DNA of 64,000 nt from Oryzias latipes (lineage: Eukaryota > Chordata > Actinopteri > Beloniformes > Adrianichthyidae), in the NCBI RefSeq assembly GCF_002234675.1, contig NC_019859.2:13407483-13471482 (forward strand), written 5' to 3'. The notes under the pieces were generated by a model. That model had not been told where the DNA came from and made no database searches. It saw only the letters and a program-made list of their open reading frames with translations. Below are positions 1-12,000 of this stretch, in pieces (within the stretch, counting starts at the first letter, position 1; the number at the start of each line of letters is the position of its first letter). A program made the position numbers and the translations under genes.

Positions 1-849
1 ACAGGGTTGGGGCTCTGGGAATTGTTGTTTTTAGTGAATTTAAAGAGTTCATGCCATGCGAAATTCATTTTTGAGCTTTTAAAGTGTAATATAATGTTGA
101 TTACTTTAACATTTCCTTGAAGAAACCCCAAAGCGGTATTTGATCTGTTCACACATTTCTGAGTATTCCTCTAAAAACCTGCGCTCTGAGAGCCAGCCCC
201 TCCCAACCCATGAAAACAAGTGGGTCCTCACATTGTGATGTAGACAAGTGAGAACAGTCCCTTCCAAGTAGATTCTGCGCTGCCTGCACCGCCCCCAGGC
301 TGACACAAACACTTTCTCCATCCGCATTGCTAGTAATCAGCTAAAACGCTTTCATTTTACAGCCCAATTTGCACATCCAACTTTGCAAAAGTTTGGATGT
401 TGCTGAGACCGACTCTAGGTTGACAATGTGAAATGGGCGGCACCCACAACGAGCGAAAGCCAGTGGTGCCTCAGAGATCGGGTCGTCTTACTTCCAGATT
501 GGAAAAATGCTCAGGAAATGTTTTTAAATATTGGATATAAAAAAATGCATTCTTTTGTGTGCCAAAAATAATATAGTATCGTGTACATGGATATTGTTTA
601 CTATAAAAAGCTTAAGAATAGCACACTATAGGCCCTTTATAAATTTGTTGACTGGAGACATTTGTTTTCCTTTGGCTGTCACAAAGTTAATGAAGCTGAA
701 CCCAAAGAGTTGCTTTTTGTAAGTAAAGCATTTATTTCAAAAGTCTTCGTGATTTTACCTTATTTTATATTAGTTGCAGTTTTTAAACTACCGTATCTAA
801 ACAGACCAGTAACTATGGAAACCAGAGATTTCCCACCAACCTTTTTTTT

Positions 850-866
850 GGGGGGGGGGGGGGGGG
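850..866. repeat. Poly(G) run of 17
   Basis: Seventeen uninterrupted G follow a short T run. Similar 16-G runs occur at 22208 and 37301. Such tracts are prone to length errors in sequencing and can form G-quadruplexes. Confidence 0.95.
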
Positions 867-1158
867 ATTTTCATGTGACAATGACATGTACTATCACATT
901 ATCACAAGAAAAAAAGTTTTTTTCTCGTGATAACAATATGGTAAAAAACTGGAAATAAACAAAGGTAGATGTCATTATCATACAGAAGCCGAGAACAGCC
1001 TACTGGTACCTTGCTTTTTTTTTTTTACCGTTTTCTACTATCATGTCAACAGACCAAGTCTGGAGTGACATACAGTCCTTCCAGCTCGCACCTTTCATGC
1101 ATCTTTCTGCAAGCATGCAGACCTCCTGGTCACTTTGTTTGTTCACTGATGAAATTGA

Positions 1159-1629
1159 CAATTGAATCGGTTAGTTCAAAAGAGGCCCAAGTCCACAATT
1201 TTTTCATAATAGGGATATTACATGTTCTATGGTCTTCAAGGGAAAAGCTATCTGATTATGTGCAAAAAAGTCCCAAGTCCGTTGTGATGTATTGACTATG
1301 CTTGACATTTAAAATGCATTAAGTGCAAAATTCCTGGACTTGGGCCTTTTTTTGCATGGGTTTTGCTTTATTCCACAGATGGCAGCACTAGTTATCCAAT
1401 ATGGCATCGCCCCTGTTTAATTCAAGAAGGGCCCAAGTCCAGAGACTTTAGTTTGCTAGTCCTCTGAAATCATAAAATTATAGCATTTGTGAGCTATGAA
1501 CTGGTGCTAAATCTGGGTAAAGTATTAATCATTTGGTGTGGCCTCCATTTAAGCTATGCAATTAAAATCATTTCCTGGAAAAACAAACCTCTTGGACTTG
1601 GGCCCCTTTTAAACTAACCGATTCAATTG
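1159..1629. mobile_element. Non-autonomous element with terminal inverted repeats
   Basis: The left end reads CAATTGAATCGGTTAGTT and the right end is its inverse, AACTAACCGATTCAATTG. The match continues inward through AAAAGAGGCCCAAGTCC, giving arms of about 35 bp with few mismatches. The motif CCCAAGTCCA, or its complement, also occurs inside near 1334 and 1428, as subterminal repeats of DNA transposons do. There is no coding capacity. The target duplication cannot be set because CAATTG is itself a palindrome. The superfamily is unknown. Confidence 0.75.
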
Positions 1630-2359
1630 CAGGATCACTGACAGACAATCATATGAGAACAATCTCTGCCTGAGTTACACCATTAAATAAAGTAACAAAT
1701 TTTGAATTGATCAGTTCTTCTTGTGTTCGACATTTTCTCTGACAAACTGCTGGGTTTTGCCGCAGATTGTATAGTATATTCTTCAGTATGTTGTTATCAC
1801 ATCATAACAACATTGTTATCACGAGAAAACAGACATAAAATAAGAAAAAACATTTATGTAAGCCATTCCCGGCTTACATTTAGCAGCTTACTTTTTCAAA
1901 CCAACATTTCTATAGAGAAAGGAAAACTACAAGGAAAAAGGAAAACTACAATGTCACAATTTTTCAATACTCTCAGAACATACATGTTAGATGTTTTTTA
2001 TTGAAAGCACAGAAAGAACACTTTAAAATGCAGTTACTTAAAATGTAGTTAGTTTTGAGATAGTAGAACATATTTAAATTCAGGCTTATTATTTTAGAAT
2101 AAAGTTTTACAAATGATAATTACAGTTTTTTCCCCCAACAAAAAGGGCTTTTCTTTATAACACTTTTGCATCTTCAAAAACTTTCGTGAAGACGATTTCT
2201 GTATTTTTTTTTCTTTTAATATTTACTTTTTTCTATTTATTTATTAATTAGTCAATATTTTTGGCACATTGGCACATTTTGGCGCATAAAGATTCCTTTC
2301 CATTGAAATCCTAATCGGATTACTAAAAAGTCTCCTCGTTGCTTTGGGACTGAACATGT

Positions 2360-2913
2360 TTATCTCACCCATCACCGGGGCCTCTGGGGACCCTCCCCCG
2401 CCCCTCTCCGCTCATTGATACGGCAGCAGCGCCGGTAGGGGCGGGGCAGCACTGCAGCAGAGCGCTTCTCCGGTAATGCTCCATAGATACACGCGCTCCT
2501 TCCCGCCCCTGCTGCGAGACAGGTGGTTGGCCCGCGCGCGTTCATCCTCGAGCTCTCCCCCATTAGAATAGGACAAATAAATATATCGCCCACGTTTGTT
2601 GACAGCACGGAGAGGGGCGGTTGGAGCGCGTCCCCGATGGACTCCCGGCTTGTGACCTCCGTGATCGCGGGGCGGCCCGCAGGAGAGTGGGGCAGCAGCC
2701 GGAGCGCACGAGCGGAGCCGCGCCGATCCACGAGCAAATGTTTTGCAGCCAAATCCTCGAGGCGCTGTTGACAGGAGAGGGGGGAGATGCGCGAATAGAA
2801 ATCTGACACGACTCGGGTGGATTTTTTTTTTTTTTTTGCGTGGCGGCAGGATCCTTTCTGACAGTCCTCCGGTCGTAGAAGTTCCCCTGGGAGAGCGAGG
2901 GAGGAGGCTCATC
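2360..2913 (+). promoter_or_regulatory. fam184b: CpG-rich promoter and 5' UTR of fam184b
   Basis: Base composition changes abruptly from AT-rich to GC- and CpG-rich at about 2360 and stays so past the first coding exon. This is the usual form of a vertebrate CpG-island promoter. The transcription start cannot be placed from sequence alone. Short upstream ATGs exist in this leader. Overlapping open frames on both strands here are a by-product of GC content. Confidence 0.7.
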
Positions 2914-3081
2914 ATGGCTACAGGCGCCGGTAAGGCTGCACAGCCCGCCGCTGCCGCCGCCGCCGCCGCGCCGGGCTCCACCGTGAACGGGACTGCGGCA
3001 GAGCTGCCCAACATCGAGCAGGAGCTCTATGATTACCAGATGCACAGCAAGATGTGCAAGAAGATCGCCCAGCTCACCAAG
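2914..3081 (+). CDS. fam184b: fam184b exon 1 (start codon, poly-Ala, conserved N-terminus)
   Basis: The ATG at 2914 follows CATC in a favourable context and opens 56 codons. Residues 12-19 are eight alanines in a GCC/GCG run. The exon then encodes ELYDYQMHSKMCKKIAQLTK and ends at a phase-0 donor, GTAAGA. The next exon resumes with VIYSLN, which reproduces the invariant FAM184 junction. Confidence 0.92.
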
Positions 3082-6000
3082 GTAAGACCTGCCTGCCCGG
3101 AGAGGCGCGCCGCCTCCTGCTGGATCATCATGATCTGCCTCCGAGTCTGGAACCAAACATCCAGACGCAGCGACACCAAGACAAAAACAAAACAAAAACG
3201 CTGAATGAAAGCAGGGAAATTTGGAATCAATCATCATGTGATCGTGACTGACTCAAAAATCATCTGTGCAGCACAGTGCTCCAGGTTGCACATCTCATTC
3301 CATCAGACTCTAAACTGACCAGCAGACCAGAAACATGTCCCATTAACAGAGATGCCACCACATTCTGTTGGTATTTACTGTTCCAATCAGGAGCACATTG
3401 CGTCCTGCTGTCTAACCATCAAACCCCTTTGTGTGTGGTGACAGTTACCTGATGTTACCTGACGACTGGACGTGTGGGTTCAGGGATCCACGTGCTTGGG
3501 TTAGACAGGACTTTTCATCAGAGGTGACACACATCAGCACTTCTGTCTTGTTTGGTGCATGAGTAATTACTCTCCTCCAACCCGCACTCCTTCCATCATG
3601 GTCTTCCTCCTCTGGAGTCTGGACTCATCTACTGTATATCTTTGGAAACTTCATGCACGCTGTAGCTCTTTGTAACAGAAAACCCGGAACCCAGAACAGT
3701 GGGGAAAAACAAATCTGATGTTTTTGTAGGAGACAAAGATCCTCTGTGCTTTGGGATGCTGACATTTGCCACATTTGTACGGTCACCCTGAAGTGCAATT
3801 CACACCAACAAATCACTCAGTGCAAAAACAGATTAAAGATCAGAAATTAAAAAAAGCAAAACAAATCATAAAGAAACAAAATTACATTTTATAAATCAAA
3901 ACAAAATTTCAAAAAAGAAATGTTTGAAAAACAAAAGTAATTTCCAGAAATCAAAAGGAAACCTCAAAAAACCAAACCCAATAAGAAACCAGAAAAGGTA
4001 GTTACCATAGGACATCACTTATTGGATAGTAAGACGCATTTGACATTTCAAATGCGTCTTTGATGTCCGCCTGCTATTCAAAGTTTTATGATTATTATGG
4101 AAAATATCAAGTATCGCTAAATAATTTACTTTTGAAATGATGGATGAATGTCATCATCTAATCATTGATTTTCTATAGTATCTTCCTTTTCAGGTTTCTT
4201 TCTGTTTCCTTTTTTAACATGTAATTTTGTTTTATAAAAACGCTTTTATGTTTATTTTATTACGTTTTTTTGAAATTGTGTTCATTTTATGTTGGTTTTC
4301 TTTTTTATGTGCAGTGTTTAGTATGTTTTTGCACTAAGGGGTTTGTTGGTTCGATTTGCACTTCAAGGCCACCGTACTTTTGAGTGGTTTGGACTGCAGA
4401 GTGAAGTGGAGAGGAAGTAGGAAATGGGTCAGCTGGTAACCTTATATATTGAATAACTCTCTCATCTGCGCGCGGCTTGTGCTCGTCCCTTATGCTTAAC
4501 TTACACCCCCCTGCCTTCTCTTCCCCTTTCTTATGAGAGGTGCGTCCCGGTTGAATGGCGTTTCAAAAGATAAACCAGTTGGCGTGTGTGAGCTACAGTG
4601 GCTGACCACGATGAACCAGCTGGTAAATGTTCACGAGTGCGAATGCTACTGATGCAAGGAAACGAGCTGCTTTCCTGACAGAGCTCCCAGAGACCAACCA
4701 CAGCACAGGAGGGTGGAAGCTTACGCTTTCAGCCTGGAAGCTTTGGTTCTATCTTTGGGTTTCTTCTGTTTAGGCTCTGCGTCGGCTCCACCACGGTTCT
4801 CCAAACAGATAGTGAGGAGGCTTTCTCGTCTTCTTCTCCTTCAAACGTCCCTTCTCTCCTTCAGCCTCTCTGACTCACCTCATTCCACTGTTGGACAGAT
4901 AATTCATTTCATGCCCTGCTGACTTTGAACTTCTTGTCACTAAGAAAGGGCACTGGCCTATGAGGATACATGAATAACGCCATCAGCTGATGTTAGTATC
5001 GATCCGAAGAGTCCAGATTTACAGTTGGAAGAGGCCATTCTGTGGGCTTCCTTGGTACACCTCCCGTAAAGAAAATTAAGTAAAAGTGTCTTAAAGAGAA
5101 ATGGGACATCTCATATTCTCAAAGAGAAAGTACAGACATGTTAAAAGTGCCTAAAGCTTGTCTTACAGATCTTTTTTTTAACCTAACTTTAAGAGTTTCA
5201 GATCTGAACATTGCATGTGAATGTGCAGCCAGATAACAATTCGTTAATGGATGAAATTATTTTGAGTTTGATGACGTTTAATCTGCCATGTACCTTGTAA
5301 ATGATGCCTCTGGGATCAAAAATAATATATTTATCTTTATAATAGTGTAATAGTTTTCTCTTTTAATAGTATCCAGGATTGCTAGAGTAAAAGGGGATTG
5401 TAGAGGATTCAAATAAACCTGCACAGTTTGGTTTTGATTTATACAGAAAACTACTGCATAATGAAAATGGAAAAATGAATAGTCTCAGATTTTATGGTAA
5501 ATGTGCTATCTTACGTATTGCAATTGGTCATACATTTTTAACCGTTTTTGAGGTTTTGTTTATTGCATTTATATTTTGAAAGTTTTAATAAATGCAAAAT
5601 GAGCAAAAACATTTTTTAAATGACTAATTAAATTGTAAATAGTGTACACAATGCTGTTTTGTAACCTTGATTTAGGGCTCAAAGTGCTTTTACAGTCACA
5701 CTACTATTCACCTATGCACACACATACAACTGCATACTCTGATGGCGGCTCTGGTGCCGTGGTGCCAACCTCAATCACCAAGAGCAATGTGGGGTTCATC
5801 GTCTTGCTAATTGACTGCATATGAAAGCTGGACTGAGTGACCCCACCCCATTTGTGTTCTATACAGGGTGTACCTGCAGACTCCAAGAAGCCAAAATTAC
5901 AGAAACTTCTACAGAGAAATAAACAGCTATTACTCAGTTATCAAATTTGTCAGAGTAACTGTCTGCTACTTTTTTAAACAGGTTTTTGCTAATCCTCATT

Positions 6001-9000
6001 TTTTTCCCCATAATATATATTTTTTTATGAGTTATTCAATTCGAATATGTGATCTCACATCAAAAGTTAGAAGCGGTCGATTGACAGATGATCCCAACTC
6101 TGCTTTCAAGTGAAAGGGGTGTGGACTTCCAACATGCTCACTCCTGATTGGTGAGAGTGGTTGCCATAGAAATGTTGACTCAGACCAACTCAGACTAATC
6201 ACTGCTTGCTGACGATTTGTGGTTCTGACATGGTGACGTCCATATTGCGAACAATGGCAACTAATTTACTTCATTTTGTTGGAACCGGAAGCAAGTCATT
6301 TTCTATGGGTGACATCACACTCCCTCAGTCCAGTTCTCTTATACAGTTGGACAGTTTTGTCCAAGGACTCTTTGACAAATGGTCGGACAAGACAGAAAAC
6401 TGAACCTTTCAAACAGGGGTTAACCGCTCTACATCATGTCCGCCCAGATATATTAGGTATAGACATGTAGCTATTTTCAAAAACACAGTACCGGTACTTG
6501 TTTAGCTCTTTTTTTTAAATCCATTATAACATTTGATGTAAACTCTTCAAATCTTAACATCAGCTATTTTATACATTAAAACACACAACAAAAATATAAT
6601 TTTTTATGAGTGTTTAATCACCTTTGGGTGTTTTTGAGAATAAAGATTAGGTGTAACTTGGTCATTTTAGGTGAAGCTCATAAAATAGTTGATTGAGATG
6701 AAATATTTTGAATTGAAATGAAAATGATCAGACAAAGATTCCGTTTCCTTTTTTTTTTTAGGGAGCAGGGGTACAAAGTCATGCAGATCTCACATTTACA
6801 CTATTGAACCAAACCCAGTTAGTTTGGTCTGCTATTGTTTAGTCACCAATAGAAAGACTTGAAGCAATCCACTTGTTTCAGAGGTTATACAGTATGTCTG
6901 TGTGCATAACACCTCTGACCATGTTTGTGTGGAAGATCTTGCCTAAACCTTTAGGATGAATTGCATTCCAGTCTGCGAGCCAGACCGCGTCAGACGGCAT
7001 TAGCGGCAGACCTCACTGATGCTTTTGCAGCGAAGGGAGCCAACCCCTGCAGCCAGCTTTCAAAATATTCGGAAAAGCTCCTTCCAGGGGTAGTTTTAGA
7101 AACATAGTAATGAACAGCACTTGAAATCGAGGTGATTACTCATCTGGTGCAACGTTCAGGTTTGTGATCACACAGGCTCCCCCAACAAATCCTGGTTTTT
7201 AGCTGACCTTTCTTTAAATAGTCTTCTTTTCTTCTCCCCTGCCACGGTCTGCCCTCTCACTTTTAAACCAGATGACGAGGAAACTCGGCGGCCTCAGTGC
7301 CTGCCCTTGTTTTAGGGGACCATGCATTCCTCTGCGTCACGAGTCATTCTCTGTGAGCCAAAGTTCAGGCAGTATGACTGACAAGCTGGGCCAGATTTAG
7401 ACTGACCCCATCCAGTGACAGGATCAATACGTGGAGCTGGATTCATTGAAACATAGGACTGATTTGTCTGAGATTTACTGTTAGCATGTGTGCAGAGCAC
7501 ACACACACAGCACAGAAACACACACAGGGAATGTCCGGCACAGCTGTGCCAGCTGAGTGCTGCAGACAGAGAGGCGTCCGTATAAAATATGAGCCCATAT
7601 CATTCCTGCGTGCGCACACAAACACTTTTTCGAGTGGGTAAGTGAGACGTCAGGGTCACCCACAGCAAATGATGAGGCTGGAGATGTGGCGCAGAGGTTA
7701 AAATGAGTGGCGGGGAGGGATATAGACTGTATTTCAAACATGCTGGCCATACTCTGCATGGGAGCTGAAAGAGATGCCACACATGCAGGCAGGAATTACG
7801 GCTTCACTTTGGGACTGTACTGGCTCACAAGTCTATGGTTATAGTAGATGCACACAGTTTTGGAGTTTCTTGTTAGCTGTCTCTATTCTTTGGTCAGTTT
7901 AATGTTTGCTACCTCAAAGATCTGTCTGTTATGTGAGCAATTTTGCAAAGTACCAACTCCAACACCCATCTATTGGTTTTTTCTGTGCTCACCTGTTTCA
8001 TGGTAAAGCATTTGAGACTTTCTATGAAGTTTAGAAAGTCTTTTTAGTTTAATTTGCAGCTCATTTGTCCAAAAAATATTTCTGTGTATTTGGGGGAGAA
8101 AGCAACACAACTTTGTATTAGTTATGCTCACACGTCATTGTGTTGAATCATTTCCTAAAACAATAAAAGAATATTATAAAGAATCCAGCCAATATGTGGT
8201 GTCAAAAAAGAGAACATTCCTGAAATGTTCGCTCTCCTTTTAAAGTTGCATGTACTCATACCTTATCATGTATTCACTCACAACCTCCAATTGCAAAAAG
8301 TCTCTATTTGGCTTTTACGGAACCTGAAGAATTCATGAGGTATGTCCATTCACACTGCCACTTTCATAAGGACAAGCTTTTGTACAGATAAAAGTGGATG
8401 TGTAGGTTTTTGCATACTTTATGTACCCGACTAAAAGGAAATATTGTGTATTTCTAAAACAGTGCTTGGAAAGACTGAGAGAAGAGAACTTTGAATAAAG
8501 CTCCAAACCTGTCAATCACAAACTATTTTATTTTCAACTTCATCTGCTGTAGGTTATTACACTGTCCCATGGTGTTTTTGGGTGTTTTTAAGATATTCTT
8601 GTGGCATTTTGCTGATTATGGAGGACATATATAAAGAAAATTCGCTCAAAATCACATTTCTGAGTATTTCTTTATTCAAAGTTTCGTACATCAGGAGCAG
8701 AGGACAAAATGAAGTGTGAAAATGAGCTTCTTGTGACGTTGAAAATACATACGGCAGGCCATGAGCTCCATTCTGATGCATTTATAGATCCATGTACGTC
8801 TTTGTTTTCCTCGTCCGAGCTGGCATCAAGACTGTACGGCCGGATAGCTCCAATATTGCTCGCTATTTTTGTTGCACCACTAGTGTTGCGTTGGGGGTGT
8901 GAGGGGCTGTAAGAGCATGTAAACAGAGAGCTCTCTGCAACAAGGACGAGAAGTTGGAGTGGGCTTACTTCAAGTCAACAGTCCCACCCACAACTCAGAG

Positions 9001-12000
9001 GCGAATTTCTAGTAAACTACTGGCGTTGGAAACTATGTCCTAGAAAACGTCACAGGTTTTTAAAATTTTGGTTAAAAAACAGTATAATCATAATATAAAA
9101 ACCACTGAGAAGGCTTTGAGAATAGCTCAAAATATGACTGGAGTGTATTACCTTTTAGGTGAAGATTCTTAACCCTTGTGGTATCCTAGGCACTTTAACA
9201 TTGGGAGTTGGGTCATCTAGACCCACTAGACAGTGCTCTGAACCTTTTTTCTTCAATGATTTGTGATCTTCACTGGTGTCCATGGATTACATGAAATCTT
9301 TCCACTTTTATCCACCTTTGTCATAGAAGGGAGAACACGTCAATGTAAGGGTGGGGTCATGTAAGATAGCACAAGGGTTACAAGGAGTTGTTATAAAGTT
9401 GTTGTCTATACTGTATTTTTCTGGTGTTTGCTACGTTATTAAGACATACAGGAAGGTCAGCCTGCTTAGTTCTGTTCTGGTCTAATCACACAATTTGTGT
9501 GAAAGTAGAACCCAAATATCGTTAATTTGGAAACTTCAGAAGATGTGATCACAAAACATTAGCAGGCATGCAAAAATTAATTCAATTCAATTCAGTTTCA
9601 TTTATATATCCCCATATCACAACAATAGCCATCTCAACGGGTTTCATACTGGCAATTGTGTTGTAAATATAAAATTATAAAGAAGTCATACAATTCAATA
9701 GGTAAATTCTAAACTAGACTAACTAAACAAACTAAGGGCATCGCTGCCCTTAGACCCTCCTTCGCGGTATTTCATTATCCGCTATTTCATGAGCATTATA
9801 AGAAAATGCACATGTAGCATGACCTGGTCAGAGAAAAGTCCCTTCTCTATTTGGCTGACACCAGTAAAGACAAGATGTTTGATGCTGGCTGCTCTTCTTT
9901 ATTTTGACAATAAAAATGCAATAAATTGGCTGTGGTCAAATAAAGTATAAACATTTTTATTTGAAAAATGATATGCATTTGTGCAGGGTTTTAACAATGA
10001 TTTTACTACTGCTTATTCCTGCCAATCTGCAGGTGATTTACTCTCTGAACATGAGGAATGAGGAGCACGAGACAGCCCTGCAGGCCCTGAGCCACGCCCA
10101 CCACGATGAGCTGCACCGCATCCTTGTGGAGACGTGCCATGAAGGAGAGGGGTCAGCTTTGAGGACACGACTCCTGGAGCTGCAGGAGTCTCTGGATGAG
10201 CAGCAGCGGGTCGGAGCCCAGGTGTGTAATTGCATAATGCTGGTGTAATGGGATCCATTTTTCTTTTTTCCTCCCATCTGAAGCAGCAAAGCATACGAGC
10301 ACCAGAACATGTCCTACAAAAATCAGACCCAATTATTTACATGCTGTGGATCACACTGAAAATCACAAAAAAATCTGCTTCTTTTAGAAAACCCATACTG
10401 ACAACTAAAAACATGAGACTGAATCTGAACATCTGCTCTCCCTGTGCGTGCACTCCATTCATTTCTTCATCTAAGACTACTTTTACTGCAAATTCTAAAC
10501 AAAGCAAGACTCCTTAAATAAAATGAACTCAAAAATCCGTCATGGCTGCATAAAAAGTTGGAGACAAATAGTTGACCTAGAAACTAGCTACAACATAACA
10601 TTAATAGAACAGGCTTTTGAAGCAGACTTCCATTGCTATTGCAAATCATAAAAAAATCATTAATGCAAATTAGCAGTTTTGTAGGGCCCGAGATGTTTCT
10701 TCATTTATTTATTTCTAAAAACAGTTTGTAATCCCTTCTGCCTCCAGGTTCAAGCAGATTTTGAGTTCTTCCGCATCCAGGCAGAGGAGAGGGAGCGTGA
10801 GACTGAAGCAGAGCTGAGGAAAGAGTTTGAGGAGAAACTCCAGGCCTCAGAGGAAGAGCTCCAGGAGGCCAAAGCTCAGATCAGTGTTGCCCAAGAGGAG
10901 AGCCTGAGACTGAGCAAAGAACTGGAGAAAGCCGGGGAGCAGATCCAAGAGCTGAGCGCCAAATGTGAGGAGCTGGAGAAAGCTTCAGATGAGGAGAATA
11001 AGAGGAAAGAGGATGAGCGACAAAGAGAGGACAAGGAGAAGGAGAGGCAAGAGGAGGACCGAAGGATGGAAAAACGGGAGGACTTGGAAAGAGTGAAAGC
11101 CCTCTTGGAGGAGCTAAAGGCGCTGAAGGAGGACAGGGAGCGAGCAGAGGAGGAAAAGAAAGAAGCGATGAAAGAGGAGCGGAAACAGTGGGAGAAAAAG
11201 GTGAATGATCTGAGTGAGGAGAAAGAGGAGATGAGGAAGAGAATAGAGGCAGAGTTTAGGGAGGAGCGGCAGAGGTGGGAGGAGAGGGAAGAGGAGGAGA
11301 AGAAGGGGATGCACAGTGCTCTGCGGGAAAGAGTGAAGCGGGCTGAAGCAGAGGTGGAAAGTCACCTGGAGAGGCTGGCAGAGAGCAAGAGAAACACAGT
11401 GAAACTGCAAGAGCGCATACAGGTATACATCCTAGTGATCACTTTCCATCATCCTGAACCTAGAATCAGAGCTGTGATGCTAAAATTCACACACGGCGCG
11501 GAAACACGCATTCAAGCCACCACTTCCAATGAAAAGTCTATGCTAATGTGCGTAAATGCGCATTTTGGACTTTCACATTTAATAATTTTACGTGTCGCTA
11601 TGCAAGTTTTTAAGTCCATTTTCGGACTCTTTGTATTAAAAGGCAATGCTTTTGAACGTTAAAAGTTAAACCAGTTGAATTTTGATCAATTAGCAACTCG
11701 AATTTGGTAGTGACGTATGGGGATCGTCCCTTTTAAATTGACAGGAGTGCCAACCGTTTGAAAATTTATCACGAAGGAGAAATTATTAACTGTGGTTTGT
11801 GCCCCACCTGAATTATATGACACCAACTCCTTCATTCATCGGAATAGACCTGTGAAAGAAAAATGAATGTTCAACACATGCTCGGTGTGAATATAGATTC
11901 AGGGAAGCTGCAGCTTTCTGCTCTTGGTTCAGCAGCTACTGATTTTGTGTTAATAGGAAAGTTGGGAGTGAGGTAACAAGGCCTGGAGGTTATGCTGGTC

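Larger units (their letters stand above)
1..2360. other. Intergenic DNA upstream of fam184b
   Basis: No exon is recognisable here. The stretch is AT-rich and holds a 17-G run and one inverted-repeat element, both listed separately. Scattered open frames of 60-110 codons have no protein-like composition and no matching splice signals, so I treat them as chance. Confidence 0.6.

Noticed and set aside
2372..3237. Long open frames on the - strand over the fam184b promoter
   Set aside because: They are shadows of the CpG-rich promoter and exon 1 with no splice or start context. The + strand reading matches FAM184B.
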